Positions 34,003 to 46,529 of a stretch of DNA of 64,000 nt are shown one piece after another. The stretch covers positions 7,090,046 to 7,154,045 of the forward strand of contig NW_004624801.1 of NCBI RefSeq assembly GCF_000247695.1, in the 5' to 3' direction. The notes below the pieces were generated by a model, which saw only the letters and a program-made list of their open reading frames with translations, was not told the origin of the DNA and did no database searches. This DNA is from Heterocephalus glaber. Taxonomy: Eukaryota > Chordata > Mammalia > Rodentia > Bathyergidae. Numbering within the stretch: the first letter of the stretch is position 1; every line of letters begins with the position of its first letter. Both the position numbers and the translations under genes were made by a program.

Positions 34003-37000
34003 CCAACTCTGCCGAGTGGTTGTGCTGTCCTCCTGTCTGGAGAGTCTTGGATCGAGCTCCCCTTGGAGAGGGGCTTCCCTGCCTTCCAGGGGGCCGGGAG
34101 GAAGGCGAATCAGCCACTGCTTCTCTAACGTCCCTCCACGCAGCTTCTCAGTCTTTAGGAGTGGAGGCTCGGAAGGCCGGGGCTTAGTCTGCACCGACTG
34201 CACCCATCGGAGGTCCCAGCGTCCACACTGCTGTGGGGAGTCTGAGCCGGTGATCGGCTCTGGGCTCCTGGGTCCTCTGGGATGTGCAGGACCATAGCAG
34301 GCGAGGGCAAGGCAGAGGGTGTTGCTGGGAGGGTTGGGGGCTGGAATGCATTTGCTCTGCTGGACAATGCACTGTGGAGCTGTCTGCCCTCCGCAGCCCC
34401 TGTCCACGAGCCAGGGACCAGGAAGCAGCTCATTAGGGGCTTTGCGGCCCAGCCGAGATGCTGGCGTGCCCTGCACTCAGATCCCACAGTCACATGAAGT
34501 GTGGTCCTTGCACCCCAGTAGGAAGGAGCTGGGGCATTGCTATCTGCTCTTAGACTTTGTCCCAAGTCTCCTCTGGGGACTGACTCAGCGTCCAGGCTAC
34601 TGCACCTCATGCCTGTCCCTCCTCTCTTTTCTGATGGGAAAGCCTTGGGCGTGCTGGTCAGAGGTCTCGGGAGCATCCCTCTGCTTCCCGACAGAAGTGT
34701 GAAATTCCTTTCCCTTAAGAGAAATGTGCCACCCGGAAGCAGCTGAGCTGAGTGGTGGGTTTCTTGCAGATCAGTTCTGGGCTGTGGGGACAGTGCTCGC
34801 TGGACTGAGTTGGAGTGGGTTTGGATCCTGTGTGGAAACGCCCGTTAAGGAGGAGGTGGGGAAAGCTCCCAATACTGCTCTATGTTTCCCCCTTGTTCGT
34901 GTGGCTTTACCTGGACACTCACTAGGACCTTGGTGCCGTGTGCACAAATGCCACACTCTTTGGCCAGCTCTCCCTGGCAGCCAGGGGGCTCCTTTTCAGG
35001 AACCAAGAGAAAGGGACTTGTACTGTGAGCATCTGGGGTGGTGAGCTCCGTCCCAGTCCTCTTTGGAAAGGTGTGGTCTGTGGCTCTCTCTCCTTGCATC
35101 TGCTTTGGGCAGGCTGCTGTGGAAGTGGCATTTTGTGTGACCCACCTTTCTAGACATCAGTCTCTGAGGACCCGAGTTGTCAAGGACCTGTCCTTGTCAT
35201 TTCTGTGTCGGGGCCCTTGTGACACTGTTGCATTTTCTGGGTTGTGTTCACGTGTCTGCAGACCCTGTTCCTACGTGCTGACAGTGTGATAGTGTGACCA
35301 GCTCAGCCGACCCACTGCGCTGACCGCAGGGCATTCCGAAATGGAGGAGCCAGGCTTCCGACCTCCAGAACTCTGCTCTCACGGGAAGGAGGCCACAGGG
35401 TCACAAGGCCAAGCACAGCAAGCCTGTGGCCGGCCCCATTGCTCCGGGTCAAAGACGGTCTTTCTGAGGCCCTGTGGAGTCCTCCTGTGAGCGCCAGGTC
35501 CCCTGGCCATGGCTGTGATGAGAGGCTCCCAGGACCCTCACGACAGGAGCCCTCCACCCCCTAGACCCCAGAGTTGCCTCTGACTTCCCTCCCTGCCCCC
35601 TCTGCCCCTGGCACCATGTCCTCTCAGCTTCCTGTTTCGTCAGGGCTGATCAGAGCCACTGGGGTGAAACAGGGCAGCTCCACAGCGGTCACATGCCTTC
35701 ACCAGAAGAGGGTCCCAGGAGGGCCCCTGCCAGCCTGGGCAGCACCCAGGATCCCTGCAGTGTCGCAGGTCTCAAGACTCCCGTGAGAAGCCCGTCACCA
35801 GGGCTCAGCTCCCATTCCCCATTGACCTGTGCAGTTCAGTCTTGTGCTCTTTCCCACACCACCCTGGAAGTTTCCGGACTTCCTCCCCCACTGCTGACTG
35901 TGGGGGTGGGAGGAACGCCTGTGTCTTAATGCAAGAGGGCCAAGGACGAGCCCAGTGCCCACTCCTGGGTGGCTGCAGCGGCTCTCCCGTCCCTCTTGGC
36001 ATCCCTCACCTTCACAGGGACCGGTAATGCCTGCTGGGCTTCAGGCAGACAGCCCCGGGTGATGCCCCAGAGGGTCCCGTTTCCGACAGCCGTGTGTCTG
36101 GGGAAGACACAGCCTGAAGCTGGCTGGCTCTCCTTCCCAGACTTCTTCCTCCCAGCACCAAGCTGAGATGTGTGTAGTGAGCGCCAGCCCGGTTCCTGGG
36201 ACAGGTAGGGACCTGTTCTCGGGAGCCCTGTGGAGCCTGAGGAAGCGTCCGCAGGGAGGCTTCTGACGGTGGCGGCTGTGCACCAAAGCGCCGAGGCGCT
36301 GCAGGTCTGTTTTATGACGACTCAGCAGGGAAGGCTCAGGTCTAATTACAGGCCGGCGAGGGGATCCTGCCTGCACCTGGGGACCGTGGGTGGCTGCGGA
36401 ATCTTCTGTGTCAAGATCATGCCCGGCCTTGCCTCCTCACCCGGGGGTGGTCTCTCCTGCCCTGTCCTCTCACCCATGCTGGGACTCACACCCACCTGGC
36501 TGTACTGAGAGGTGGGGACGTTGCGCTTCATTCCAGCTTTCTTCGGGGTCCTGAGCTGCTTGTCCTCATCCGGGCACCCGCAGGTCAGGGTTCTTGATCT
36601 GCTGCAGAAGTTGGTACCTGGGGAGGGCCAGGCTTTGCGTTTGCCGGGGGATTGGGTGCGGCTCTGCAGAGTGGCTTGTGATAACCCGTCTGTCCTCTCC
36701 CTGCCCAGCCTAAATTCGATCTGTGAATGTTTCAACTCAGTCATTAAACGGCCACACTGTGGTCATGGGACAGTCGTGTCCTTGCCTGGGTGCCCTTGTC
36801 CTTGCCTTGCCTGTGTCCCCAGTTGAATCCTCCCCCGGATCTCTATCCCTTATCTTATCTCCCAGGCTTCGTTCCAGGTGCCTGTCACCACTGGAAGAGG
36901 AGATAAGACTCCGAGCATGCAAGGCTGAGCAAGGCAGGAAAGTGGCTTTCCTGGCTGTGGCTGTGGTCTTCACTTCCGCTGCAATGACTGGTGCTGGTCA

Positions 37001-37164
37001 TCAGCTCCAGGGAAGCCCCCACCACCGTGGGATTCTGGGGTCTGTCTCCCTAGAACTCCCATAGGGATTACGATTTATTGATCTCTGTGTTCATTTCCTG
37101 GCCTCCTGCTGTCTCAGTTAATGGTTGAATGAATGGGGGTCAGCATCGTGAAGCTCAGATTTTC

Positions 37165-37338
37165 ATCTTTTTTTTTTTTTTTTTATGATGATACTGGGAA
37201 TCGAACCCATGACCTTGGGACTGAGCTAGATCCCCAGCCCTTTTTATTTTCGAGACCAAGGTCTCAGTAAACTTGTCATTCTCCCACCTCAGCCTCCCAG
37301 AGTGCTAGGATTACATGTGTGTGCCACCATGGCCAGCC
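37165..37338 (-). repeat. B1-dID dimeric SINE
   Basis: T17-run, dID part atactgggaatcgaacccat to gctagatccccagccc, then the B1 part gagaccaaggtctcagtaaa to tgtgccaccatggccagcca. Confidence 0.85.
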
Positions 37339-37429
37339 AGGTTTTCTTTTTACACATATTTTTTACTTTTCTTTGTAGGAGGTCTTCATGGAAGGCTTTT
37401 AAGAAAAAGAGTCAAAAATGAACGTTTAT

Positions 37430-37508
37430 GGGCTGAGGACCAGCTCAGTGGTAGAGATCTTCCTTAGTGTGTCCGAGGCCCTGGGTTCCATCTCCAGCAC
37501 TAGAAAAG
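37430..37508 (+). repeat. ID SINE
   Basis: gggctgaggaccagctcagt followed by ggtagagatcttccttagtg and ccctgggttccatctccagc is a forward ID. Confidence 0.8.
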
Positions 37509-38727
37509 GAAGGAAAGAAGGGAAGGGGTGCTCAGGGAGGGAGGAAAGAAAAGCAACATTTCTTTGGTGATTTGAATGCATTCTGTCCAGGGACAGAGCA
37601 GGAGTGGTGTCTTTTGTGTGTTGTTTTTGGAGGCCGGGGAAATGCCACCCACTGCGGGTATCACTAGTGGGCCCTGAGATTGATGATGGGCTAGAGAGTG
37701 GCCCACCAAGATCTGTAGGGCTGGGTCACTGGTATTTGTGGCCAGGGGTCAGGACCCCAGGTCAGCACAGATGCAGCACCGTGAGCAGTGGAGGACGGGA
37801 TGTTCTCCTGCACCTGCCGAGGGGTGGGGAGGTGAGAGTGAGGATTAGGGTAAGAGGGCACGGGGCCCTGGGGCCCCGAGGTCAGTGTGCTGTTGCTGGC
37901 GTCCTCGGTTCTGCACATCACTGGCTGTCAGAGTCCTCCAGGGTGGGCAGTGACTTGGTGAGAGCATAGCCAAGTGGAGCCACCGTGGAGCCGCCTGGTC
38001 CCCGGTGGTTCTGAGCTCAGTGCTCTGGGGCTTTCAGCTCCTGTGCATGTCTCCGAGAGCTTGGGAATCAGAGACCCAACTTCAAGCCCTCCAGGCCTTG
38101 TGTGGCCAGTCACTTCACTGAAACAGGCCAGCAATGAGGAAGACGAAATCCCATGTGGCTCCCAGGGCCCGGTGCAGATGGGCACTCATGACACAGATCG
38201 CCTGCCCACATCTGTAGAGCTTTGGCACTCCCCTTGCTGCACCCCAAGAACCCCGGATTTCAACTAGCTGGGCCTTCACAGCATTGGAGAGCCCCTGGGT
38301 GGGGTCCCCAGACCCCATCATGCTCCCTCTTTGAGGGGTTGATTAGATGCCCCCCAGGGAGGTGAATTTCATGTTTGATGCCAGCCACGGCAGCATCTTC
38401 TGTAAGGAGCAGTGGGGTTCCCATCCCGAGTCCTTGCATGTCGGGGAGTGGGAAAGGCAGCCCCTCCTCCTCCAGCCTGGGAGTCTGTGGAGTGACGGGA
38501 TCGCAGCCTGCACCTTCCCCTGCCCACGGCTCCCTCTGCTCCCCGGTCAGACTGCCCAGACCTTCCTTACCTCCCCATCTGACAGCGGTGGAAGCCTGGG
38601 CGGAGAGATGCACATTTCCATCGAGGAATGTCATTCTCCCTGACTCTGCCTCATGGGACGAAGAGCACGTTTTTAAAACTTGTTTTCCTGTTGGTTCACA
38701 GGTAGTTGTTTAAAAAGTGGGAAAACA

Positions 38728-38838
38728 GACCAAGGCTATAGCTTAGTGGTAGAGTGTGTGCGGACACGAGCTTAGCCTGTGTGTGAGGCCCTGGTTTCCA
38801 TCTCAGCGACACACGCACACACGCACACACGCACACAC
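38728..38838 (+). repeat. ID SINE with (ACACACGC)n tail
   Basis: The ID body aaggctatagcttagtggta to ccctggtttccatctcagcg runs straight into four or five acacacgc units (38803-38838). This is a microsatellite grown from the SINE tail. Confidence 0.82.
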
Positions 38839-38925
38839 GGCAGGTGTGGTGATGCGCTGCTGTAATCCTTTAGGAGGCTGAGGAAGACTGCAAGTTCAAG
38901 CCCAGCCTGGGCAGTTTGTTGAGAC
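38839..38925 (+). repeat. B1 SINE fragment
   Basis: caggtgtggtgatgcgctgc to ctgggcagtttgttgagac is a shortened forward B1 placed directly after the microsatellite. Confidence 0.75.
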
Positions 38926-38994
38926 TTCCCCGCTCACTTGGTCCTCCTCAGGGCTCCCTTGGGAATGCACCCTGGGGTTGGACACTTGTCCCCA

Positions 38995-39060
38995 TTGGGC
39001 AGATGAGAAAGCTGAGGCAAGCAGTGGTGTCACTGTCCAGGGTTCTGTGGCAAGAACGCG
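38995..39060 (-). repeat. MIR fragment
   Basis: ttgggcagatgagaaagctg then aggcaagcagtggtgtcact is reverse MIR. Confidence 0.5.
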
Positions 39061-41633
39061 CCTTCTGTACCTTCCGCTCTTAGGGCATACAGAAGGCTAC
39101 TGATGCATAATGTATTAGGGACTGCGAGGGTTCAGCTGACTCACTGACGCAGTTTGGCTCCAGGCTGCCCTTGGCCAAAGCTGCCGAGGTCCAGGACCCC
39201 CACAGCCCTCGTTAGGGCCACTGTGAAGGGGCCAATCGTGTGTCCTTGTGTCCCCACAAGAGGCCTGGAAGGTGTCCCAGGCCCACTGAGTGGAGCTTCA
39301 TCCCCGCCGGGGTCTGCAGCTGGCTGGGAGGGCCTGGTGTCCCCTGCAGTGTGGAAACCGTTCACATGCCAGTCACCTCATGCCGCCCCGTTTCCTAGCA
39401 CTCAGCTTGCTCAGTTGGCCTGGACTGTGGCCCCCGCAGGCCGAATGGCAGGGGTCCCGGTGGGGACAGAGGAGGCTGTGGGGGACCCAGACGCTCAGCC
39501 GAGCCCCCCACTCGGGTTTAGTAGAGCCTCCTGCCCCCCTACCACCCCAAGGGCTGCAGATCTTTGCAGGCAGAAGTGAGGGCAGCTGGATACCAGAGAG
39601 CAGAGTGTCTGGCTGAGACCTGGCACCCCAGGAAGAGTAGGAGAGCCGGAAGTTGGGAGAAGGGGAGCCCCAGGTGGCACTGATGAAGGTTTCTGCAGAG
39701 GACCGGAAAGGGAGACCAGGAAAAGGGAGCTTCAGACTGGCTGCTGGGGAGACTGGGGCCCAGGGACCACCTGCCTCTGTGGATGGGCACTGGTGGGAAC
39801 CCCCACCCCCGGGGCTCCCCCCAGCGTCTGCTGCTGCTATTCTGCTGGCTCCAGGATGAGCTCGCTGGGGACATGGCATATGCAGTGACCCAGGAGGTGG
39901 TTGTGGCAGGTTCCCGCCGGGCGAGCCAGCCGCCTGGGTCTCTGCTCCTCTTGTTGACCACTTGCCCTAGACACGCTCTTTCCCTGGGAGCTGAGCTCTC
40001 TGCCTGCACATTGGACACCAGTGGCCATCAGCAGCCAGTTCCTTCAGAGTGTGGACACATAGATGCCGAGTCTGTCGCAGGCTATATCTGTTAAGTCCCA
40101 GCTGTGGGCTGGGTGGGGTACAAGGAGGGGATGTGTAAGATGGGCCTGCCACAAGCTTCCAGCCAATGGGGCCATAAGTGCCCGGGCAGCTGTAGGACAG
40201 GTGCCCCAGGATCCGTGGGCACATGCAGGAAGATAGAGATGCAGAAAGGCTTCCTGGTCTAGAAGCCAGGAGAGGCCTCTTTGGGCTCTGGAGACCCAGG
40301 AGGACAGCTTCGGGGAGGGGACAGCACAGGCTCCGGGCAGCAGGAGCAGCGGGGACTCTGGGAGGGGTGGCTCAGGGTTCTGGAAGTGGAGCCCGGTGTG
40401 GTGGTGGAGAGACTCAGGACTCAGGGATGTGGGCCCTGGGGCCCAGGGGCCGGTTAGCAGTGAGGGGAAGGTCAGGAGTGGGCCCTGCTTGCTGGGTCAC
40501 TGGCCCTGAGTGTGTGTCACCCTGCTCTGCCCTTCCAACCAATGCTTCCTGTTGTCCTGGGGACAGCAAGGCCACCTGGCACAAAGGTCCTCAGGGGTCC
40601 TTTCCCATCCTCCCAGATGTCAGGGCTGCTTCTCCCTCCTCCCCTTCCAGGGTGCTCCGGCGTCTCTATATTCATTCTTTCATTTCCTCACTCACTCATA
40701 GATTCATTCAGCAGGGTCCTGGGGCACCTGTGAGGTGGTTCTGAGATTCTGAGATGCACCGTGATTGTGAGCCAGGCGGGGACTGCAGGGACCTCCATCT
40801 CCCCAGGGAGCAGCCCCAGCCAGGGCCCTGGTGAGACACGGAAGGGGGAAGGGGAGACAGGAAGGTGATCTTGCTGTGCCTGTCTCAGTTTCCTCATCTG
40901 GCCAGGCAGCAGAAACCCCATGGCTAGTCCCCAGAAGGGCTTGTGGGGATGAGGGAGGCCCCACTCTGTCCTGGAGGCACTGGGAATTCACACCCTGGGG
41001 CACTTGGAGACCTAGGACCTCAGCTGTCATTAAGTCTTGAGTAGCTGCGAGGCCTGATAGGCCTGATAGGCGGGGGTGTAGCATTCTCTGGCAGAAGCTC
41101 TTAGGGTGCAGGCTGTGGGGAAGAGGAGAGGGCCTCTTCCGGGTGTGGGCTGTCCTCGGGGAAGGCCTAGGAGGTCCCACTCCCATACAAAGACCCTGCC
41201 TTCCTTGCTCCGTCCCTGTGAGGACTGCAAGCCTGGTCTCTCAGTGCTTCTGCCGGCCCTGAAGTCCTGGAAACGGGCTGCCGAGTGGGTGTCTGGGGGC
41301 AGGTTGTCCCTTCTTGGCCCTCCTGCCTGCCTTGGCAGATAAGTTAGAGCTTTGCACTTCCTGCCTGTGTTCTCATTGCCACCCTCTGCTTTCAAGGTGA
41401 GGTTAATGGCTTTCCCTGTTTATTTAGAAGGGTGGTTCTGTGACTTAACACCCAGGATCCCCTTTAAAATCCACAGTGACACCTTTGTGACCATGGCAGA
41501 AACAAGGATCAGGATAGGGAGCCTGAGAAGTTCCTGGCGAAGGATCCCCACTTCCTTTACACTGCGGCCCCGAAGCCCCCACCAGGCTGCAGAATTGAAG
41601 GGAGAGGCTCGTGAAGGCTGCACCCATCTTGGT

Positions 41634-41653
41634 CACAGTCACAGTCACAGTCA
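41634..41653 (+). repeat. (CACAGT)n short tandem repeat
   Basis: About three perfect hexamer units. Confidence 0.85.
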
Positions 41654-41847
41654 GGCCCAGGCAGCAGTGCTCCTGGGGGCGAGGGACCGAGGCTGGGGGC
41701 CAGTGGCTGTGGGCAAGGAGGACAAAGTAGTCCCTGCTGTCCGAGGAGCGCGCACAGCTATCAGCTCTTTGTCCTTATTGTTTTTAATAATAGCTTCACC
41801 CCATCTAATTCATTGTCATAACACTGTTTTAAAGTATTCGCTCTCAA

Positions 41848-42010
41848 GCCAGGCATGGTGGTGTGTGCCTAATCTCAGCACTTGGAAGGCTGAGGCAGGA
41901 GATTGGCAATTTCGAAGCCAGTGTGTGCTACGTAGTGAGTTCCAGTCCAATCTGGACTACATAGTTAGACCCTGTCTCAAAAAAAGCAAAAACTGAACAA
42001 AACAAACAAA
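41848..42010 (+). repeat. B1 SINE with internal duplication
   Basis: A forward copy: gccaggcatggtggtgtgtg to agttagaccctgtctcaaaa. The central gtgtgctacgtagtgagttc and ctggactacatagttagacc units show the internal duplication. It ends with an A-rich tail. Confidence 0.85.
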
Positions 42011-42135
42011 AAGTATACGATTCCATGGTTTTAGCATATTCATGAAGTTGTTGTATATTCGGCACTGTACAAGACTTATGAATTGTTGGCTGGTTGAATT
42101 TTCCACTTTGTATTTTCAGACTGTGGTCAGTTGTG
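42010..42135 (-). repeat. Probable L1 3'-end fragment (antisense)
   Basis: gtatacgattccatggtttt then agcatattcatgaagttgtt resembles the antisense L1 end (the 'cattcacattgttgtg' region). Confidence 0.5.
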
Positions 42136-42694
42136 GGTAACTGAAATCCTAGAAGTGAGACCACCAATGAGGCCAGGGGCTGCCGTACTGGGGAAGAGAG
42201 GAGTTGGCCCCCCATCCCTCTCAAGATGCCAGGTCCCCAGCCTGCTCTCGAGCCAGGAAGAGGAGGGGTGCACCAGTTTCCAGGTGAAGGCAGATGAGTG
42301 GGAGAGAACACATATTTATTCATTTAGGTTTGACTTCGTGGGAAATAAAGAAACAGGAAGCCCGAGGGTGTTGTGCCAGGTTGGGTGGAGAGTGGACCAT
42401 GGTGGGACAGCATGGAGGACACAGGGTTGGAGCTGGGTGCTCCTTGGCTGCGCCCCACCCTGGTCTTCCCAGATAGGGGCGCTGCTGTCTGGGTGTGGAG
42501 GGGACCTTGCCCGTGAGGGCCTTAGGACCTGTTTCGGCAAAAGACAAGGTTGAAGTGCTTCTTGGCACCTGCCATGTCTCACATTCCTCCAGCCTAACCC
42601 TTTCCTGCGCCTAGGTGGTGTATTTTGGGGTCGTGACTTGTGGATTGGATAAGGCCCAACCCACACGAGGGAGGTGTCCGCTTTACTCAGTCTG

Positions 42695-43440
42695 CCCATT
42701 TAAAGGTTAATCTCATCCCCAAACACCCTCACAGACACGCACAGAACAATGTTTGACCAAATATCTGGGCACCCCATGGCCCGGTCCGGGTGACACTGAC
42801 TACAGCCACCTAATTCCAGAACATTTTGCCCCTTGCAGTTAGAAACCTGTGCCCTCTCCCCTCCCCTCCCCACCCTACAATCAATAATCTGCTTTCTGTC
42901 CCTGTCAATTTGCCTTTTCTGGATACTTTTATAAAAGGGGCTCATACAGTGTGGGGCCTTGTGTGTCTGGCTGCCTTCACTTGCCATAATATTTTCAAGG
43001 TTTATCCATGCTATGGCATGTGTCAACACTTCGTGCTATTTCATTTAATTTTTTTAAGCAGCGCTGGAGACCTAACCGGGGCCTGCTGCATGCTAGGCCA
43101 GCACTCTGTCATTGAGCCACACCCCAGCCTGCACTTCCTGCTTATGGTGCAATAATATTTTGTCGTAGGAATATACTGCATTTGTTTTACCTGTCCGTCA
43201 GACGGTGGGCATTTGGGTTGTTCCCCCTCTGGCTGTTGTAAATAATGCCGTGCACTCACGTACAGGTTTCTGTGTGGATGTGCATTTTCTCCGCTCTGGG
43301 GCAATCGTGTGGTGTGTGTCCAGGCTGACACACCAGACTGCACCATGAGCTTGGGGACAGACTTGGCTTGGGGTACATTCTTGTGCTTGCCCAGCCAGAG
43401 GCTGTGAACACCCACATTTTCATCTTTTTAACAGGAGCTG
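42695..43440 (-). repeat. L1 3'-end fragment (antisense), split by an ID SINE
   Basis: It runs tcaataatctgctttctgtc, ggctgccttcacttgccata, ggtttatccatgctatggca, then (after the SINE) tgcaataatattttgtcgta, gtgggcatttgggttgttcc and tgttgtaaataatgccgtgc. It is the longest L1 piece in the window. Confidence 0.8.
43062..43132 (-). repeat. ID SINE inserted in L1
   Basis: cagcgctggagacctaaccg to attgagccacaccccagcct is the reverse ID body. It sits in the middle of the L1 fragment. Confidence 0.8.
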
Positions 43441-43833
43441 TTTTCTTTGTGCCCATGCCCAAGGGTTGCTCTCTAATTTCCCTGAAGCCCCAGGAGGCCT
43501 GGGGTCCCTCTGGCTCATGTTGAGCTTGGTGGAGCAGGATGATGAATCAGTGCAGGATCTGTGTGTGTAAGTGCATGGTTGGCTTGAGGTGTGCTGGGGG
43601 ACTTTGAGTAGCCACTTGGGTCTGCAGCTGGTTCCTGGCTGCCGACTTCTAGTTTCCTCTGCCTGCTCAGGCCCAGAACATGGCAGAAAGGACGTGGGAG
43701 GTGGGTGCATCTTCCTGAGGGGACAGGCAGGCAGGCAGGCATGGGGTGGCCAGGGAGCCATCTGTGAGAGGAAGTGGGGTGGGTGGGGTGGGGCTTTATC
43801 CTGCCCAGTCCCCGGGAGGAGCTGGGGAGGGTG

Positions 43834-43896
43834 ATTTTTTTTTTGTAATGGAGATTGAACCCAGGGCCTTCACACTGGGCTGTAACCCCAGCCCTT
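43834..43896 (-). repeat. ID-derived unit (possibly dID half of a dimer)
   Basis: T9-run, then gtaatggagattgaacccag to gggctgtaaccccagccctt. The length is shorter than full ID. The matching B1 half may be the one at 44145-44265, separated by two later insertions. Confidence 0.65.
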
Positions 43897-43902
43897 TTAA
43901 AA

Positions 43903-43985
43903 AATTTTTTTTGGTATGGGGATCAAACTCAGGATCTTGTGCTTGCAAGGCAGGCAGCGGAACCACTGAGCTAAATCCCTGGCGC
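43903..43985 (-). repeat. ID-like SINE
   Basis: T8-run, then ggtatggggatcaaactcag to gctaaatccctggcgct, full length. Confidence 0.85.
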
Positions 43986-44059
43986 TAAAACAAGCAGTGT
44001 ATTAAGAAGCCTGTTTGGAAACTTCCCCAGCACAAACAGGTGGCTTTGTTTGTTTGCTT

Positions 44060-44138
44060 GTTTTTAGTACCGGGGATCGAACTTGGGTCCTTGCGCTTTC
44101 GAGGCAGATGGCAGAACCACTGAGCTAAATCCCCGGCT
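44060..44138 (-). repeat. ID-like SINE
   Basis: agtaccggggatcgaacttg to actgagctaaatccccggct, full length, preceded by a (tttg)n-rich segment. Confidence 0.87.
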
Positions 44139-44144
44139 GCATGC

Positions 44145-44265
44145 CTTTTTAAAATTTTGAGACAAATTTTCACTAAGTTGTGCAGGCTGGGCTCACAGGT
44201 GGGATCCTCCTGCCTCAGCATCCTAGAGTGGTGGGATTACAGGCCTGCAATACTGTACCAGCTGA
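44145..44265 (-). repeat. B1 SINE
   Basis: A reverse copy: tttgagacaaattttcacta to caggcctgcaatactgtacc, without internal duplication. Confidence 0.82.
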
Positions 44266-46529
44266 AGGGTGCTCCCTCTAGGCTGGCCTTAGTCCTTGCA
44301 GCCTTCTTGAAGGTGGGTGTGGGGGTGGGGTATCTGCAGGTCCCCTAGGGCTGAGGTCTCGGGGAGCAACCTGCTGCAGGATCTGAGTATTCTGGGCATC
44401 TCCTATGCACACAAAAGGTAGACTGGGGGGCAGAGGGGAGCGCATCACAGCTTTAAACCTCCAGGCAGCGCTGAGTCCCTGTTGCCGTGTCTGGCACCCC
44501 CAGCTATCCTGCGTCATGATCTGGTCTCCCTCAGTAGCTGCCCTCCAGTGCCCACTATTCAGGGCCGTGCGCCAGCCTGGAAGGCCCACTGGGCTCGGTC
44601 TCAAGAAGGCCGCCAGCCGCCCCCTCCCGCTCTGGGGCCCTTCTGGTCCCCGGGAGAAATTACCATATGAATGTGGCTCCTTCCTGGAGCCGCTGCCACT
44701 GGAGGGGCCTGGGAGGAGACAGCTTCCCACCCTCTGGGCCTCCAGGTTCTGGAGCCAGCTTCTGAATCCAGCCACTGCCAGCCACAGTGAGGGGAGGAAG
44801 CCCGGCGATTTCCCGCTGGAGGGCACCGCTGGAGTCCCACAGTAGGTCAAAGCGGGCTGGCCTGGAGTGGGGGGACACGGGGTCCCAGGGGTGCTGAGTT
44901 TCTGGACTCGGCATTCAGCCACATCCTTCGTTGCTGCGTTTGTTTAGAGAAGCCTGTCATTATCGGCGGCGTTCCTGTTGCGGTGGTCTGCATTCAAAAG
45001 GCACCTCTGATTACCCTTGGATGTAGACTCCAGGGACGGCCTTGGGCACCACAGGAAACACTAGCAGTTTGTAGGCTGCGGTACCCAATCACCCTGTGTC
45101 CACGCCATGTGGACCCAGCTCCGTGGGGCCCAGGTTTGTGTAGATGGGATTTCCCGAGCCTGGGTTGTGTCTCTGCTGTCAGCTTATTCGACAGTGATGT
45201 GACTCTCGCTGAGGTCTCCTCTGGCTCTCGCCTTTCTTCCCAGACAGCACAATTGTGGGCTCCAGGAGCAAGTTTCTCTCGGGCTGTGACATGGCCTGCG
45301 CGGCCTGTGTCATGGGAGGTGCCGGTGTCCAGTGACGTTTGGGCAACTGGCTGGTAGGTACCCTGGGTAGTAAAAGAATTTACCAGCAGTCAAGGAATCT
45401 AGAAAAGTCAGAAGTTTATGGATAAGCTGCAGGGCAGCTGCAGGCGAGTTCAAGAGAGGACCTCGTCCGGGTGCAGGGCTGGGGACTGCTGTAGGGTGTG
45501 GGGCACCCCGGGGGGCTTCTTTAGCAGCTGGGCTCTGTCTCCAGGAACAGCCGCCTTGTGTCTCGCCTTTTAGGTTGAAGGAGCAGATTGGACACGGTTC
45601 ACAACTTGCCCTCACAGAAGGCCCTTGAGGCTCCAGATAAGGACATCTGTAGGCATCCACTTCAGAGAAAAGGACTGTTGGGAAGGGACATGTGTGTTCT
45701 GCATCAAAGGCCTGCTCGCTGTTTACTTCTACTTGGAGTTTAGCCCGAGCAGAATGTTACGGTCGCTTAGTATGAGCTGGTTCAGAAGGGCCTGCGATGC
45801 AAAAAGCTGGGTTTACTGTAGCTGCACTGTGAATGAACTTGTGTTCTGCCCTTGTGTCCTCCACACTGAGCTCAGGGGAGCTTGGCCCGGGTTTCAGAGG
45901 CCCCTGCTTCGTGCTGTCGGGCAGACCTGCACCCCAGCACTCCCTGGGCGGTGGAGGGGTAGGGATTAGCGCCACCTCCTCGCCGGGTCTCCCAGCTCCC
46001 TTCTCCATTTCCTGAGCACAGTTGGGCATGGCTCCAACCCAGCCTCCGGGAAGGATGAGAAGCCCTTCCATCCTTCCGCCTTGCCTGCCCCGGCAGAATG
46101 CTGGAAGCCGGAAATCGTTAACATCTCCCTTGCTGCTGCCACACACATGGCCTGTGGGAAAGGACACTGATCAGCACCCCAGCCCCGAGAGCCAGCAAGG
46201 GAGCAGGCAGCATCTGGGCAGGCTGGACAGGGGTGTTGCCCCACCACCATGCCGCCGGAAGAGAGGACTGCAGAGGAAAGGGCAGTAAGCTGAGTGTCCG
46301 TGCATCCATTCATCCGCCCTGCCGTTCATTCACTGCAAGCCTCCTAATGGGTGATTCAGACCTGGGTGACTGCACAGTAGACGGCAAGAAGCTCACCGCT
46401 CTCAGGAGGCACAGGGTGACCCACAGTCACTCACTGAGCGGGAAGACGGGAGCTCCCAGGAGGGCAGGGAGAGAATCTTCTGAGCAGCAAGACTCTGGGG
46501 GGCCTTATCATTATTTCATTTTTAATGTT

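Larger units (their letters stand above)
31571..37164. other. Intron block around the CpG island, almost free of SINEs
   Basis: About 5.6 kb without a recognised SINE or L1 piece, centred on the CpG island. AP-1-type tgactca occurs at 32908-32914 and 33057-33063. Repeat exclusion plus CpG density supports a regulatory region. The 358-codon minus-strand frame at 33400-34476 is a CpG-driven artefact in my view. Confidence 0.5.
38926..41847. other. Intron stretch, mostly unique
   Basis: One MIR fragment (38995-39060), a (CATT)-like patch at 40669-40712 and a MIR-like scrap near 40880. No gene is recognised. Confidence 0.5.

Noticed and set aside
33400..34476. 358-codon minus-strand ORF
   Set aside because: It lies across the CpG island. 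Composition is arginine/proline/alanine-rich as expected from GC-rich DNA, with no domain or repeat-free homologue recognised.
43903..44138. Possible real polymerase III promoter cluster
   Set aside because: The boxes are those of inserted reverse-strand ID copies. There is no sign of a distinct gene.
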